A stretch of 64,000 nt of DNA. Source: JANMDR01 sp031409495 (lineage in GTDB: Bacteria > Pseudomonadota > Gammaproteobacteria > Burkholderiales > Usitatibacteraceae). This document shows positions 18,293-27,846 of this stretch, piece after piece. The stretch lies in assembly GCA_031409495.1 (NCBI GenBank), contig JANNXI010000268.1, positions 3,367-67,366 of the forward strand. The letters are read 5' to 3'. Both the position numbers and the translations under genes were made by a program. Below the pieces are notes generated by a model. The model saw only the letters and a list, made by a program, of their open reading frames with translations. It was not told the origin of the DNA and made no database searches. The first letter of the stretch is position 1. Each line of letters starts with the position of its first letter.

Positions 18293-20139
18293 GTAAAATG
18301 CCTACAAGACACATGCCTGCGACGACAATACCTTCAAGCAAGCCAATTTTAAAGGCAGTGGTCTTTGCGCTGCTGAGCGCGTCGCTTTCAAGCAACTACG
18401 CACAAACACCTCCAGTACTCCCGGTACTCCCAGTTGATAGCACAGCAAGCGATGAGGCAATCGAGCGCCAACGCCCGCAAAGTAAGCCGCTCAAATACGA
18501 ACTGCCACCAATTGATCCAAATCAAGTATCGCCACCAACGCCGCTCATGCCGCGTGAGTTAGTATCCGTGCCGGATCGTTGGCGCATCGTCGATACCTTG
18601 GGCATTAAATTCCCTTGGTACGATCCGTACAATCACAATGTGTATAAAGGCGATAAGCCGTTTGAGCCGTTTGCTAAATGGGGCAATGACTGGTTCTTAG
18701 CGCTTTCAGCAATTTCGGACTCACTCATTGAAGCGCGGCGCTTGCCTACACCCGTGGGTGCGCAATCTACGGCTGGTGCCGACGCCAGCGATGTGTTTGG
18801 TCGCCCGCGGCAAACAGGCCTAGTGCAAACACTTATTTTCTCCGTGGGCGTAACCAAAGGCAACACCACCTTTAAGCCGCCTGACTATGAGTTTCGATTT
18901 GTGCCCGCTATTCATATTAACCATGCGCGTACACGCGAAGTACGCGCAGTGCGGGTTGATCCCCGTGAAGGTTTTAATCGCACCGATTCGCACCTTGGCA
19001 TACAAGAAGCCTTTGCTGATGTGCACCTGCGCAACGTATCTGAACGCTATGATTTTGATTCGCTGCGCGTGGGCATTCAGCCCTTCACATCGGATTTTCG
19101 TGGTTTTCTGTTTCAAGATGTGCCCATTGGTGTGCGCTTGTTTGGTACCCGTGATAATAATAAATTGCAATACAACTTGGCGTACTTTCGACGCATCGAA
19201 AAGGACACCAATAGCGGCTTAAACGATATTAATCAAACCCTGCGGCGCGATCATATACTGGCTGCAAACGTCTATAAACAGGACTTCCCCGTTCTTGGCC
19301 ACACCACACAAGCTACCATCATCCACAACATCAATCGTGAATCGAGTCGTGATTACTATGACCGCAATGGCGCGCTAGTTCGTCCAGCAGTATTGGGCGA
19401 TGTACGTGGCCATAACTATCGCGTAACCTATCTTGGACTCAACGGTGACGGGCATTTTGGCAAATGGAATTTAACTACCTCTCTATATGCAGCGCTCGGT
19501 CGGGATAATCGCCATCCGCTCGCACAAAAGCCGCAAACCATTCGTGCGGGCATGGCGGCAGCTGAACTCTCGCGCGACTTTTCATGGCTGCGCGTCCGCG
19601 CGAATGCCTTGGTTGCCTCTGGCGACAAAGACCCTTTTGATAGTCGCGCCACCGGCTTTGATGCGATTTTTGAAAACCCGCAATTTGCGGGTGCCGACAC
19701 TAGCTTTTTCATTCGCCAAGCCGTCCCCTTGATTGGGGGTGGTGGCGTAGCGCTTTCTGGACGCAACGGTATTTTGCCGTCGCTGCGGTCATCAAAAGAC
19801 CAAGGCCAATCTAATTTTGTAAATCCTGGTTTAACCCTGTTGGGCGTCGGCGCAGATGCCGACCTAACGCCGCAAGTTCGGGTGATTGCCAATGTATCAA
19901 AATTGCAGTTTGTAAACACATCGGTATTGGGTGTGCTGCGTAATCAGACCCCGCCGTCAAAAGACCTAGGTGTGGATGTTTCTTTGGGAGCGCAGTATCG
20001 GCCATTTATGTCACAGAACATTGTCTTTAATGCCTCTGCGTCGGCTTTGCTACCCGGAAAAGGGCTTAAACAGCTCTATGATGAAGGCAAGCGTGGAGCG
20101 CAATACTCAGTTTTACTAAATCTAGTGCTCACATATTAA
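18289..20139 (+). CDS. Outer-membrane beta-barrel protein of the cytochrome operon
   Basis: This 616-residue exported protein has a hydrophobic segment and an AQT cleavage site near residue 40. A Pro-rich linker leads into a region rich in alternating aromatic/hydrophobic strands and ending in a terminal aromatic residue (VLLNLVLTY), typical of outer-membrane barrels. Its place among multiheme cytochrome genes suggests it is the porin of a porin-cytochrome conduit, analogous in role (not clearly in sequence) to MtrB or PioB. The ATG at 18289 overlaps the upstream stop and has a GAGGG site; an in-frame ATG at 18235 lies inside the previous gene and is less likely. Confidence 0.75.
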   Translation: MSKMPTRHMPATTIPSSKPILKAVVFALLSASLSSNYAQTPPVLPVLPVDSTASDEAIERQRPQSKPLKYELPPIDPNQVSPPTPLMPRELVSVPDRWRIVDTLGIKFPWYDPYNHNVYKGDKPFEPFAKWGNDWFLALSAISDSLIEARRLPTPVGAQSTAGADASDVFGRPRQTGLVQTLIFSVGVTKGNTTFKPPDYEFRFVPAIHINHARTREVRAVRVDPREGFNRTDSHLGIQEAFADVHLRNVSERYDFDSLRVGIQPFTSDFRGFLFQDVPIGVRLFGTRDNNKLQYNLAYFRRIEKDTNSGLNDINQTLRRDHILAANVYKQDFPVLGHTTQATIIHNINRESSRDYYDRNGALVRPAVLGDVRGHNYRVTYLGLNGDGHFGKWNLTTSLYAALGRDNRHPLAQKPQTIRAGMAAAELSRDFSWLRVRANALVASGDKDPFDSRATGFDAIFENPQFAGADTSFFIRQAVPLIGGGGVALSGRNGILPSLRSSKDQGQSNFVNPGLTLLGVGADADLTPQVRVIANVSKLQFVNTSVLGVLRNQTPPSKDLGVDVSLGAQYRPFMSQNIVFNASASALLPGKGLKQLYDEGKRGAQYSVLLNLVLTY

Positions 20140-20147
20140 GGCTGAAG

Positions 20148-23100
20148 ATGCGTGCGTTTATAACCCTAATTTTTTGCGTTCCGTTCCTAAGCTTAGGACT
20201 CGCTTTTACGCTCGCCAATGCTAACGCCAACGCTACGGTTGGCCCCGTGGCCGCTGCTACGCCGCAAAAAGCGACTCACCTCAAACATCCCGCTGCGCCC
20301 GCGCGCCAAACCGCAAAAGACGCTGAGTTAAAATCTGCTGGCTGCGTAACTTGCCATACCGGCACGGATAAACACACCATGCACGCCAACCCGGCAGTGG
20401 TATTAGGTTGCACCGATTGTCACGGCGGTGATGTGGGCGTGGCTAAACCCAAAGATGCGATTTATAAGGGTGTGGGCGACGCCCAATATAGTGCCGCGAT
20501 GAATCGCGCCCACGTAAATCCGACTTTTCCGAAAGCGTGGAACTATCCATCATCTGCCAATCCTGAAAGCAGCTACACCCTGCTGAACCGCGAAAATAAA
20601 GACTATGTGCGCTTTATCAACCCCGGTGATTTACGGGTCGCGCGGGAAGCCTGCGGTGCTTGCCACCTAGAAACCGTGCAAGCGGTAGAACGTAGCTTGA
20701 TGTCCACCAGCGCCATGCTTTGGGGGGGGGCAGCATACAACAATGGTATCTTGCCTTATAAGCGCTATATTTTAGGCGAATCCTATACCGCCGATGGTGT
20801 GGGCGCTTCGATTAAGAACCCCGTGCCAGTGAATGAGCATATGACAAAAATGGGCATATTGCCTGCGCTTACTGCCTTACCTGCATGGGAAACCGTGGCA
20901 CCCGGTGATGTGTTCCGCGTATTTGAGCGCGGCGGGCGCGTTATTAATTCTGGCTTTCCTGAAATTGGTCTACCCAACAGCACAGGGGTACTGCAAAAGC
21001 TTGACGAACCGGGCCGGCCGGATATTAAACAATCCAATCGTGGCCCCGCGACGGGTCAACGCATTGCCGTGCCGGTTTTAAACATCGCTAAAACGCGCTT
21101 GAATGATCCGCACCTTTGGTTTCTCGGCACCAACGACCAGCCCGGCGATTACCGCTCGTCCGGCTGCACCGCTTGCCATACCGTTTACGCTAACGATCGC
21201 GACCCGAAGCGTGCCGGGTTTTACGGCAAATACGGTAATGAAGGCAAATCAATCAGCGTTGATCCGACGATTTCCAAAACTGAGTCTGGACACCCACTAA
21301 AACACGAATTTACCCGCGCGATACCCTCGTCGCAATGCATGGTTTGCCATATGCATCAACCCAATATTTTCGTCAATAGCTTTTACGGCACCACGATGTG
21401 GGATTACGAATCAGATGCACCGGCAATGTGGCCGAAGCAGCAAAAATATCCAACTGATACAGAGATTAGCAAAATACTTAAGCGCAACCCGGAAGAGGCG
21501 GCCACTCGGGGCTTGTGGGGAAATGCAGATTTCTCTAAAAAAGTTTCGGAACTGAACCCGACGCTTAAAGATGGCCAGTTTGCCGATTACCACGGCCACG
21601 GCTGGAATTTTCGCTATGTGTATAAGCGCGATCGCAAAGGCACCCTGTTGGACAAAGACAGTAAACCGGTAGCCGATAATGATCCCGAAAAATTCAAAAA
21701 AGCGGTGCATTTGACGTCCATCCATTTGGATATTGGCATGCAATGCGTTGACTGCCATTTTGTTCAGGACGCGCATGGCAATGGCCATATTTATGGCGAA
21801 GTAGCCGCTGCCGTAGAAATTGATTGCGCCGATTGCCACGGCACCGCCAATAAACTGCCGACACTGCGCACCAGCGGCCCTGCGGCAAAACCGGGTGGCC
21901 GTGATTTGCTCACCCTACGCACGCAAGATGGCCGTAAACGCTTTGAATGGAAAGATGACAAGCTCTATCAACGCTCAGCCCTTGACCCGAAACTTGAATG
22001 GCAGATGAGTTTAGTCAAAAACAGCGTGACCGAAGGCCATCCCGAATACAACGAAAAAGCGGCACGCGCTAAGCTGATGCATAGCGGACAGGCGGGCAAA
22101 GATGGCGCTTGGGGCGTGAGCAAAAACGCAGTTAATCCGAACGCGGATTATGCGCACAATGAAGACAAGATGACCTGCTATTCTTGCCATCTTTCATGGA
22201 CCACATCTTGCGGCGGCTGCCACTTGCCGATTCAAGCGAACGCCAAAACCGATCGCCTGCATTATGAAGGTGGTGAGACCCGCAACTTCGCTACCTATAA
22301 CCCGCAAGTTGCCAGAGATGATATGTTCCAACTGGGTAAGCACGGCACGGTAAAAGGCTCGCGCATTACGCCGGTGCGGTCTAGCTCGGCGCTAGTTTTA
22401 AGCTCAACAAATTCAAACCGTGAAAAAATTTATATACAACAACCGCCGATAGCTTCTAGCGGATTCTCCTCCCAAGCCTTTGCCCCGCACTATCCGCATA
22501 CTGAGCGCAAGACTGAAACCAAGACGTGTAGCGATTGCCACCTCAGCACCGCCAACGATAACAACGCCATCATGGCGCAGTTACTTCTGCAGGGCACTAA
22601 TTTCGTCAACTTTATCGGCTTTAATGCTTGGGTAGGCAGCGCTAAAAATATAGAAGCCGTGCAGGTTACTGAATGGGATGAACCACAATCAGTGATCGGC
22701 AGCTATCTGCAAAAATATGCTTATCCCGATTACTTTGCAAGCCACGAAAAGCGCAGCTTAGAACTGCCCGAAGCGCACGACCATTCCACAGGCGGCGCGG
22801 CGCGTTGCATCGCTCTACGGGGCGAATATTTGTTTGTAGCCGAAGGTGAAGGTGGCTTCAGAGTTTATGACGTCGCTAACATCGCCAACAAAGGCGTATC
22901 ACAACGCATTATCACCGCGCCGTTTTCACCACTTGGTCAAGACGCCCACATCGCCAGCAAAAACGCGACTTGCATGGCGCTACCCACCAATCAACCCATC
23001 GCACCCGAGCGTAACAAGGGCGACCTAATGCGCATTACCAACGAAGAACAACCTTTCCACCCCATGTATCACTACGCCTTCATTGTCGATGCGGTTGAGG

Positions 23101-23945
23101 GCTTAATCGTCACGAATGTCGATACCTTTGCTGATGGCGAGCCGCGCAATAATTTTTTAAAGCGCAACCTAACCTGGAACGAAAACGGCGTGCTGAAAGG
23201 TGCGCGGCACATCACCCTAGGCGGCCATTATGCGTACATAGCAACCGATATGGGCTTAGTTATTTTGAACTTAGATGATCCGCTAAAGCCCCGTATTTCA
23301 GCCACCTTGCCACTATCTGACATGCGTGATAGCGCCCTGCAGTTCCGTTATTTATTCGTCACAACAGCTGCAGGCTTACAAACAGTTGACATCACTTCAC
23401 CCACGCAACCTGAACTAATCACCTCCGCTAACATCGCACTTGGTGATGCACGCGGCGTGTATGTCGCGCGCACCTACGCCTATGTAGCAGCAGGCAAAGA
23501 TGGCTTAGTTATTATTGATATTGAAAAGCCACAAACACCAAAAATTGCCACCCGTTTCACCGCCGATGGGAAGCTCAACGATGCGCAGGCCGTCGTCGTT
23601 GGGTCTACCAATGCTTCCCTGTTTGCCTATGTAGCCGACGGCACGAACGGCTTAAAAGTAGTACAGCTGACCAGCCCTGATTCGCAGCCAAAATTTTATG
23701 GCTTTTCCCCCGAACCTAAACCGCAACTCATTGCGTGGCGCAAAACAAAATCACCTGCACTTGGAATTGCAAAAGGCCTAGATCGTGACCGTGCAGTCGA
23801 TGAAACAGGCGGCCAAATCGCGGTTTTTGGGCGAATTGGTTCACGCCCGTTCAACGCCTCCGAAATGGCGAAGTTCTATAAGAATCCCGATGGTAGTTTG
23901 TGGACGGTATCAGACGAAATAAAGAAAGTAGGCGTACAAAAATGA
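20148..23945 (+). CDS. Decaheme cytochrome c with C-terminal LVIVD beta-propeller
   Basis: This 1,265-residue exported protein begins with a signal peptide (about 1-28). It holds ten CxxCH motifs between about residue 64 and 800 (CVTCH, CTDCH, CGACH, CTACH, CMVCH, CVDCH, CADCH, CYSCH, CGGCH, CSDCH). The last 380 residues carry at least five repeats of LVIVD type (YLFVAEGEGGFRVYDV, YAYIATDMGLVILNL, YLFVTTAAGLQTVDI, YAYVAAGKDGLVIID, FAYVADGTNGLKVV), which form beta-propellers. It lies 8 bp after the barrel gene and is the likely terminal or barrel-inserted cytochrome, with the propeller as a possible substrate- or surface-binding head. The exact acceptor is unknown. Confidence 0.88.
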   Translation: MRAFITLIFCVPFLSLGLAFTLANANANATVGPVAAATPQKATHLKHPAAPARQTAKDAELKSAGCVTCHTGTDKHTMHANPAVVLGCTDCHGGDVGVAKPKDAIYKGVGDAQYSAAMNRAHVNPTFPKAWNYPSSANPESSYTLLNRENKDYVRFINPGDLRVAREACGACHLETVQAVERSLMSTSAMLWGGAAYNNGILPYKRYILGESYTADGVGASIKNPVPVNEHMTKMGILPALTALPAWETVAPGDVFRVFERGGRVINSGFPEIGLPNSTGVLQKLDEPGRPDIKQSNRGPATGQRIAVPVLNIAKTRLNDPHLWFLGTNDQPGDYRSSGCTACHTVYANDRDPKRAGFYGKYGNEGKSISVDPTISKTESGHPLKHEFTRAIPSSQCMVCHMHQPNIFVNSFYGTTMWDYESDAPAMWPKQQKYPTDTEISKILKRNPEEAATRGLWGNADFSKKVSELNPTLKDGQFADYHGHGWNFRYVYKRDRKGTLLDKDSKPVADNDPEKFKKAVHLTSIHLDIGMQCVDCHFVQDAHGNGHIYGEVAAAVEIDCADCHGTANKLPTLRTSGPAAKPGGRDLLTLRTQDGRKRFEWKDDKLYQRSALDPKLEWQMSLVKNSVTEGHPEYNEKAARAKLMHSGQAGKDGAWGVSKNAVNPNADYAHNEDKMTCYSCHLSWTTSCGGCHLPIQANAKTDRLHYEGGETRNFATYNPQVARDDMFQLGKHGTVKGSRITPVRSSSALVLSSTNSNREKIYIQQPPIASSGFSSQAFAPHYPHTERKTETKTCSDCHLSTANDNNAIMAQLLLQGTNFVNFIGFNAWVGSAKNIEAVQVTEWDEPQSVIGSYLQKYAYPDYFASHEKRSLELPEAHDHSTGGAARCIALRGEYLFVAEGEGGFRVYDVANIANKGVSQRIITAPFSPLGQDAHIASKNATCMALPTNQPIAPERNKGDLMRITNEEQPFHPMYHYAFIVDAVEGLIVTNVDTFADGEPRNNFLKRNLTWNENGVLKGARHITLGGHYAYIATDMGLVILNLDDPLKPRISATLPLSDMRDSALQFRYLFVTTAAGLQTVDITSPTQPELITSANIALGDARGVYVARTYAYVAAGKDGLVIIDIEKPQTPKIATRFTADGKLNDAQAVVVGSTNASLFAYVADGTNGLKVVQLTSPDSQPKFYGFSPEPKPQLIAWRKTKSPALGIAKGLDRDRAVDETGGQIAVFGRIGSRPFNASEMAKFYKNPDGSLWTVSDEIKKVGVQK

Positions 23946-25345
23946 TATTACAAACAACTTTGTGGCGCATCGTCATTTGCTGTTTTTTTTGTGCCGCCAC
24001 TAGCACCATCACGGCACAAGCCACCTTACCCTATCATTCCAAAAATGAAACCTTGGGTACCGTCACCTGCGCATCCAGCTTATGCCATGGGGCGATCAAG
24101 CAGTGGAAAGAATCAAATGTCCTGCAGAACGAATACCTTACTTGGTCGCGCACGGATAAGCATGCTCGCGCCTACAGCGTGCTGCTAAACGACCGTTCTA
24201 AGCGCATCGTCAAAAATTTAAATTTGCCTCAGCCAGCGCACGAAGCCAAAATTTGCCTTGATTGCCACGCGCACGTGGTACCCGAAGATAAGCGTGGAGA
24301 CCGCTTTGTACTGAGCGATGGCATAACGTGCGAAAGCTGCCACGGCCCCGCTGAAAAGTGGATAAAAACACATGTAGAACCAGCGCAAAAGGGTGTAAGT
24401 CAACACGAAAAAAATATTGCAGATGGGATGTATTCAACTTCCGACGCCGTGAGCCGCGCCAGCCTTTGTATGTCTTGCCACTTTGGCAATCAAGATAAAT
24501 TCGTCAATCACCGCATTATGGCCGCAGGCCACCCGCGCTTAAGCTTCGAGCTCGATACCTTTACTGAATTGGCGCCCAAGCACTTTGTGATTGACGACGA
24601 CTATGCAGCACGCAAGCAAGTATGGGATGGTGCAAAAACCTGGGGCGTGGGCCAAGCCTTAGCGGTAGCCGAAACCATGCGGATGCTGCAAGATCCAAAA
24701 CACGGGCGCGACGGTTTGTTTCCTGAACTAGTGCTGTTCGATTGTCACGCCTGCCACCACCCCATGGCTGAAAATCGCTGGCAACCAAAATCGGCGCTGG
24801 GCAATCGCGTGGCACCGGGTTTGGTACGCTTAAATGATTCCAGCATGTTGATGCTGCGGGCGATTGCGAGCGTGATTGATCCTAAATTAGGCGCTTCAGT
24901 AAGCGCGCAAACGCAAAAATTGCATCGCGCTATTGCGGGCGAAGCCAATGGCATAGCCGATGCAATGGTTGAGGCGCGCAACTTGCAAGCACTGGCCCAC
25001 GCCGCCGCCCGCGTCATTGCCGAAACCAACTTTACCAGCACCACCATGCAAAATGTGCTGCAGCGCCTCGTTCAAGACGGCGCTCAAAGCGGTTATACCG
25101 ATTTCGCGGTGGCCGAACAAGCAACACTTGCCATTGGTAGTATCGGTGCCTTTTTAGCCAAGCGTGGCGCGCTGCCGCAGCCGCGCGAATTTAATGCGCA
25201 GCTAAAAAAGTTAAATCTCATCTTAAAAAATGACGAGCAATTTAAGCCTGCTGAATTCGCGCATTTGCTTAAAGGCTTAAGCGTTTACGCCGCCGTAAAA
25301 CTAACCAACAAAGCGCAAGTAGCCGCAACCGGAGCTAAGCCATGA
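23942..25345 (+). CDS. Multiheme cytochrome c (cytochrome c-554-like), five heme motifs
   Basis: This 467-residue exported protein has a signal peptide at about 1-26. It carries one CX4CH motif (CASSLCH near residue 41) and four CxxCH motifs (CLDCH, CESCH, CMSCH, CHACH). The C-terminal half is helical without hemes. The spacing and the first non-standard motif recall the cytochrome c-554 family. The start overlaps the preceding stop by ATGA and its stop overlaps the next start in the same way. It is probably a periplasmic electron shuttle between the inner-membrane and outer-membrane cytochromes. Confidence 0.85.
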   Translation: MILQTTLWRIVICCFFCAATSTITAQATLPYHSKNETLGTVTCASSLCHGAIKQWKESNVLQNEYLTWSRTDKHARAYSVLLNDRSKRIVKNLNLPQPAHEAKICLDCHAHVVPEDKRGDRFVLSDGITCESCHGPAEKWIKTHVEPAQKGVSQHEKNIADGMYSTSDAVSRASLCMSCHFGNQDKFVNHRIMAAGHPRLSFELDTFTELAPKHFVIDDDYAARKQVWDGAKTWGVGQALAVAETMRMLQDPKHGRDGLFPELVLFDCHACHHPMAENRWQPKSALGNRVAPGLVRLNDSSMLMLRAIASVIDPKLGASVSAQTQKLHRAIAGEANGIADAMVEARNLQALAHAAARVIAETNFTSTTMQNVLQRLVQDGAQSGYTDFAVAEQATLAIGSIGAFLAKRGALPQPREFNAQLKKLNLILKNDEQFKPAEFAHLLKGLSVYAAVKLTNKAQVAATGAKP

Positions 25346-27786
25346 CCATGCAAACTGAGCCAACCGTTGAGACCTTTGATATCGCCATTATCGGCTCTGG
25401 GCCTGCAGGTATTTCTGCTGCAGGGCGCGCAGCAGAACTAAAAATCCCGCACGTGCTATTAGAAGCGCAAGCTAACCACTTTGCCGACACTATTTTTAAA
25501 TACCAGCGCGGTAAACACGTGATGGCTGAGCCAGCGATTTTGCCCTTGCGTAGCCCGCTGGATTTTGGTGAGGGCAAGCGCGAAGCAATATTAGGTGTTT
25601 GGGAAACCCAGCTAAAAGCATTAGGGGTCAACCTGCAATTCAATGCGCAAGTAAGCGGCATAAAAGGTGAAAAAGGCAATTTTGAAATTTCGCTAGCAAG
25701 CGGCAAAACCATCCGCGCCAAGCATATTGTGCTTGCCATCGGATTACAGGGAAATTTACGCAAACTAGGCGTGCCGGGTGAAGATTTGCCCAACATTCAG
25801 TACCAGCTTGATGATCCAGATGAATTTGATGATGAAACCATTATTGTGGTGGGTGCTGGTGACGCTGCGATCGAAAATGCGCTGGCTCTGACCAAGCAAA
25901 ATCGGGTTATTTTAACAAACCGTAGCGAGGAGTTTGCGCGGGTTAAAGATGGTAACGCCGCACTAATTTTAGCTGCGGACAAAGCCGATAAAGTATCAGT
26001 GCGCTACAGCACTTCGGTCGCGCGGGTAGAGGCTACCGAAATCACCGCCACAAATAAATTTCCATTGCTATTCGTTGCCAACACCCCGGCTGGTCAGGAA
26101 AACATTCCGTGTCATCGCATTATTGCGCGCTTAGGTGCGATTGCGCCGCGCAAGTTGGTTGAAAGTTTTGGGATTGCGTTTCCTAACGCCAATATGGACG
26201 CAGTGCCGGCTTTATCAGAACGCTACGAATCGAACGTACCTGGCTTGTATATTATTGGTGCATTGGGCGGCTATCCCCTAATAAAACAAGCGATGAATCA
26301 AGGCTATGAAGCCATTGAATACATACTAGGTAATAACGTTGAACCAGCTGATGAGCCGGTTTTGCGCGCAAAGTTTAAAGGCATAAAAATTGCTAGCGTT
26401 GCTGAAGCGGTACAAGGCATTCAACACAGTGTGCCACTGCTTTCAAGCCTGACACAACTGCAATTGCGCGAGCTGTTAATGGAAAGCGAAATACATGCCT
26501 TAGACGCCAATCAAGTTGTGTTCAATCGCAATGATTACACCAATTCTTTCTACTCTATTGTTAGTGGAAAAGTTACCGTTGAATTCACCGATGCTAAAGG
26601 TGTAGCGGTAAAGTTTGAACTGGGCCAGGGCGAGTTTTTTGGTGAGATGGGCCTGTTGTCGGGCCGCCGTCGCACGGCTACAATTCGCACCTGTGCCCAA
26701 ACGCAACTGCTCGAAACCCCACGGCGGAGCATGTTGAAGCTGCTGGCCTCCGTTGAATCAGTACGCAAAACCCTCGACACAGTAATGATGAAGCGGGTGG
26801 TGCGGCAAACATTATCTCAAGACTTATGGGATCACCAAGTAGAGGAACTGGTTAAAACCGCTACGCTCAAACGCTACGCCACCAATGAAGCGCTGTTTAA
26901 AGAGGGCGATAAAGCCGATGGCTTACACCTGATTCGGCGCGGCTCAGTCACGGTATCGCGCACCATCGGCGGCAAAGAAATTGTATTATCCTATGTTGCC
27001 GCAGGAAATTATGTGGGTGAAATGGCAATGCTTTCTAACGCACCCCGCTCAGCCACCGTGCGCGCTGCTGTGCCCACTGAAGTGATCTTGTTGGAAGCGA
27101 AAATGCTGGCCAACGTAATGTCTGATCACACCGTGATTCAAAAGCGCATGAGCGTAGAATCGATGCAGCGTATTAAAAGCAATCAAGCCATGGAGACCAA
27201 ATCGGAATCCGGCAACATTATCTCTTTCCTGATGCAGCAAGGCTTGGGCGAAGCCACCGATGTGTTGCTCATTAACGAAAGCTTGTGCATACGCTGCAAC
27301 AATTGTGAAAAAGCCTGTGCCGATACGCACGATGGCACTTCACGCTTAAACCGTGAAGCCGGTCCCACATTTGCGCAAATTCACGTACCCACATCTTGTC
27401 GCCACTGTGAGCACCCGCATTGCATGAAAGATTGCCCGCCAGACGCCATTAGGCGTTCTGCAAACGGTGAAGTCTATATTGCAGATACGTGCATCGGGTG
27501 CGGCAATTGCGAGCGCAATTGCCCTTACGGCGTGATTCAAATGGCAGCGTCTGACCCAAACCCAAAACGGCCGTCGCTTATTTCTTGGCTCATGCTGGGC
27601 CTAGGGCAAGAACCGGGGGTAGCTAAGGTCAACAAAGATAAAACGCTACCGAAGAAAGCCGTTAAGTGCGACATGTGCAAAGACCAAAAAGGCGGCGCTG
27701 CGTGCGTGCGGTCGTGCCCTACCGGTGCGGCGACACGGGTAGCACCAGAGAAATTTTTGGAATATACACGCGGTGGCGCGCAGTAA
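25342..27786 (+). CDS. FAD oxidoreductase - two cNMP-binding domains - four [4Fe-4S] ferredoxin fusion
   Basis: This 814-residue cytoplasmic protein combines three modules. Residues 1-330 are a thioredoxin-reductase-like flavoprotein (FAD motif IIGSGPAGISAAG; NAD(P) motif VVGAGDAAIENAL). Residues about 370-620 hold two cyclic-nucleotide-binding domains (GEFFGEMGLLSGRRRTAT and GNYVGEMAMLSNAPRSAT phosphate-binding cassettes). Residues about 640-790 hold four cysteine groups for 4Fe-4S clusters (CIRCNNCEKAC, CRHCEHPHCMKDC, CIGCGNCERNC, CDMC to CVRSC), as in DMSO-reductase-type electron-transfer subunits. The second CxxC of thioredoxin reductase is not seen. As the last gene of the cytochrome operon (ATGA overlap) it may feed NAD(P)H electrons in, gated by a nucleotide. 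Confidence 0.9.
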   Translation: MTMQTEPTVETFDIAIIGSGPAGISAAGRAAELKIPHVLLEAQANHFADTIFKYQRGKHVMAEPAILPLRSPLDFGEGKREAILGVWETQLKALGVNLQFNAQVSGIKGEKGNFEISLASGKTIRAKHIVLAIGLQGNLRKLGVPGEDLPNIQYQLDDPDEFDDETIIVVGAGDAAIENALALTKQNRVILTNRSEEFARVKDGNAALILAADKADKVSVRYSTSVARVEATEITATNKFPLLFVANTPAGQENIPCHRIIARLGAIAPRKLVESFGIAFPNANMDAVPALSERYESNVPGLYIIGALGGYPLIKQAMNQGYEAIEYILGNNVEPADEPVLRAKFKGIKIASVAEAVQGIQHSVPLLSSLTQLQLRELLMESEIHALDANQVVFNRNDYTNSFYSIVSGKVTVEFTDAKGVAVKFELGQGEFFGEMGLLSGRRRTATIRTCAQTQLLETPRRSMLKLLASVESVRKTLDTVMMKRVVRQTLSQDLWDHQVEELVKTATLKRYATNEALFKEGDKADGLHLIRRGSVTVSRTIGGKEIVLSYVAAGNYVGEMAMLSNAPRSATVRAAVPTEVILLEAKMLANVMSDHTVIQKRMSVESMQRIKSNQAMETKSESGNIISFLMQQGLGEATDVLLINESLCIRCNNCEKACADTHDGTSRLNREAGPTFAQIHVPTSCRHCEHPHCMKDCPPDAIRRSANGEVYIADTCIGCGNCERNCPYGVIQMAASDPNPKRPSLISWLMLGLGQEPGVAKVNKDKTLPKKAVKCDMCKDQKGGAACVRSCPTGAATRVAPEKFLEYTRGGAQ

Positions 27787-27846
27787 GGTAGCTACGGCAT
27801 CATCAGCGCTTACAACACCGCAGCGGCTTCATCAGGTCCCGTCGTC

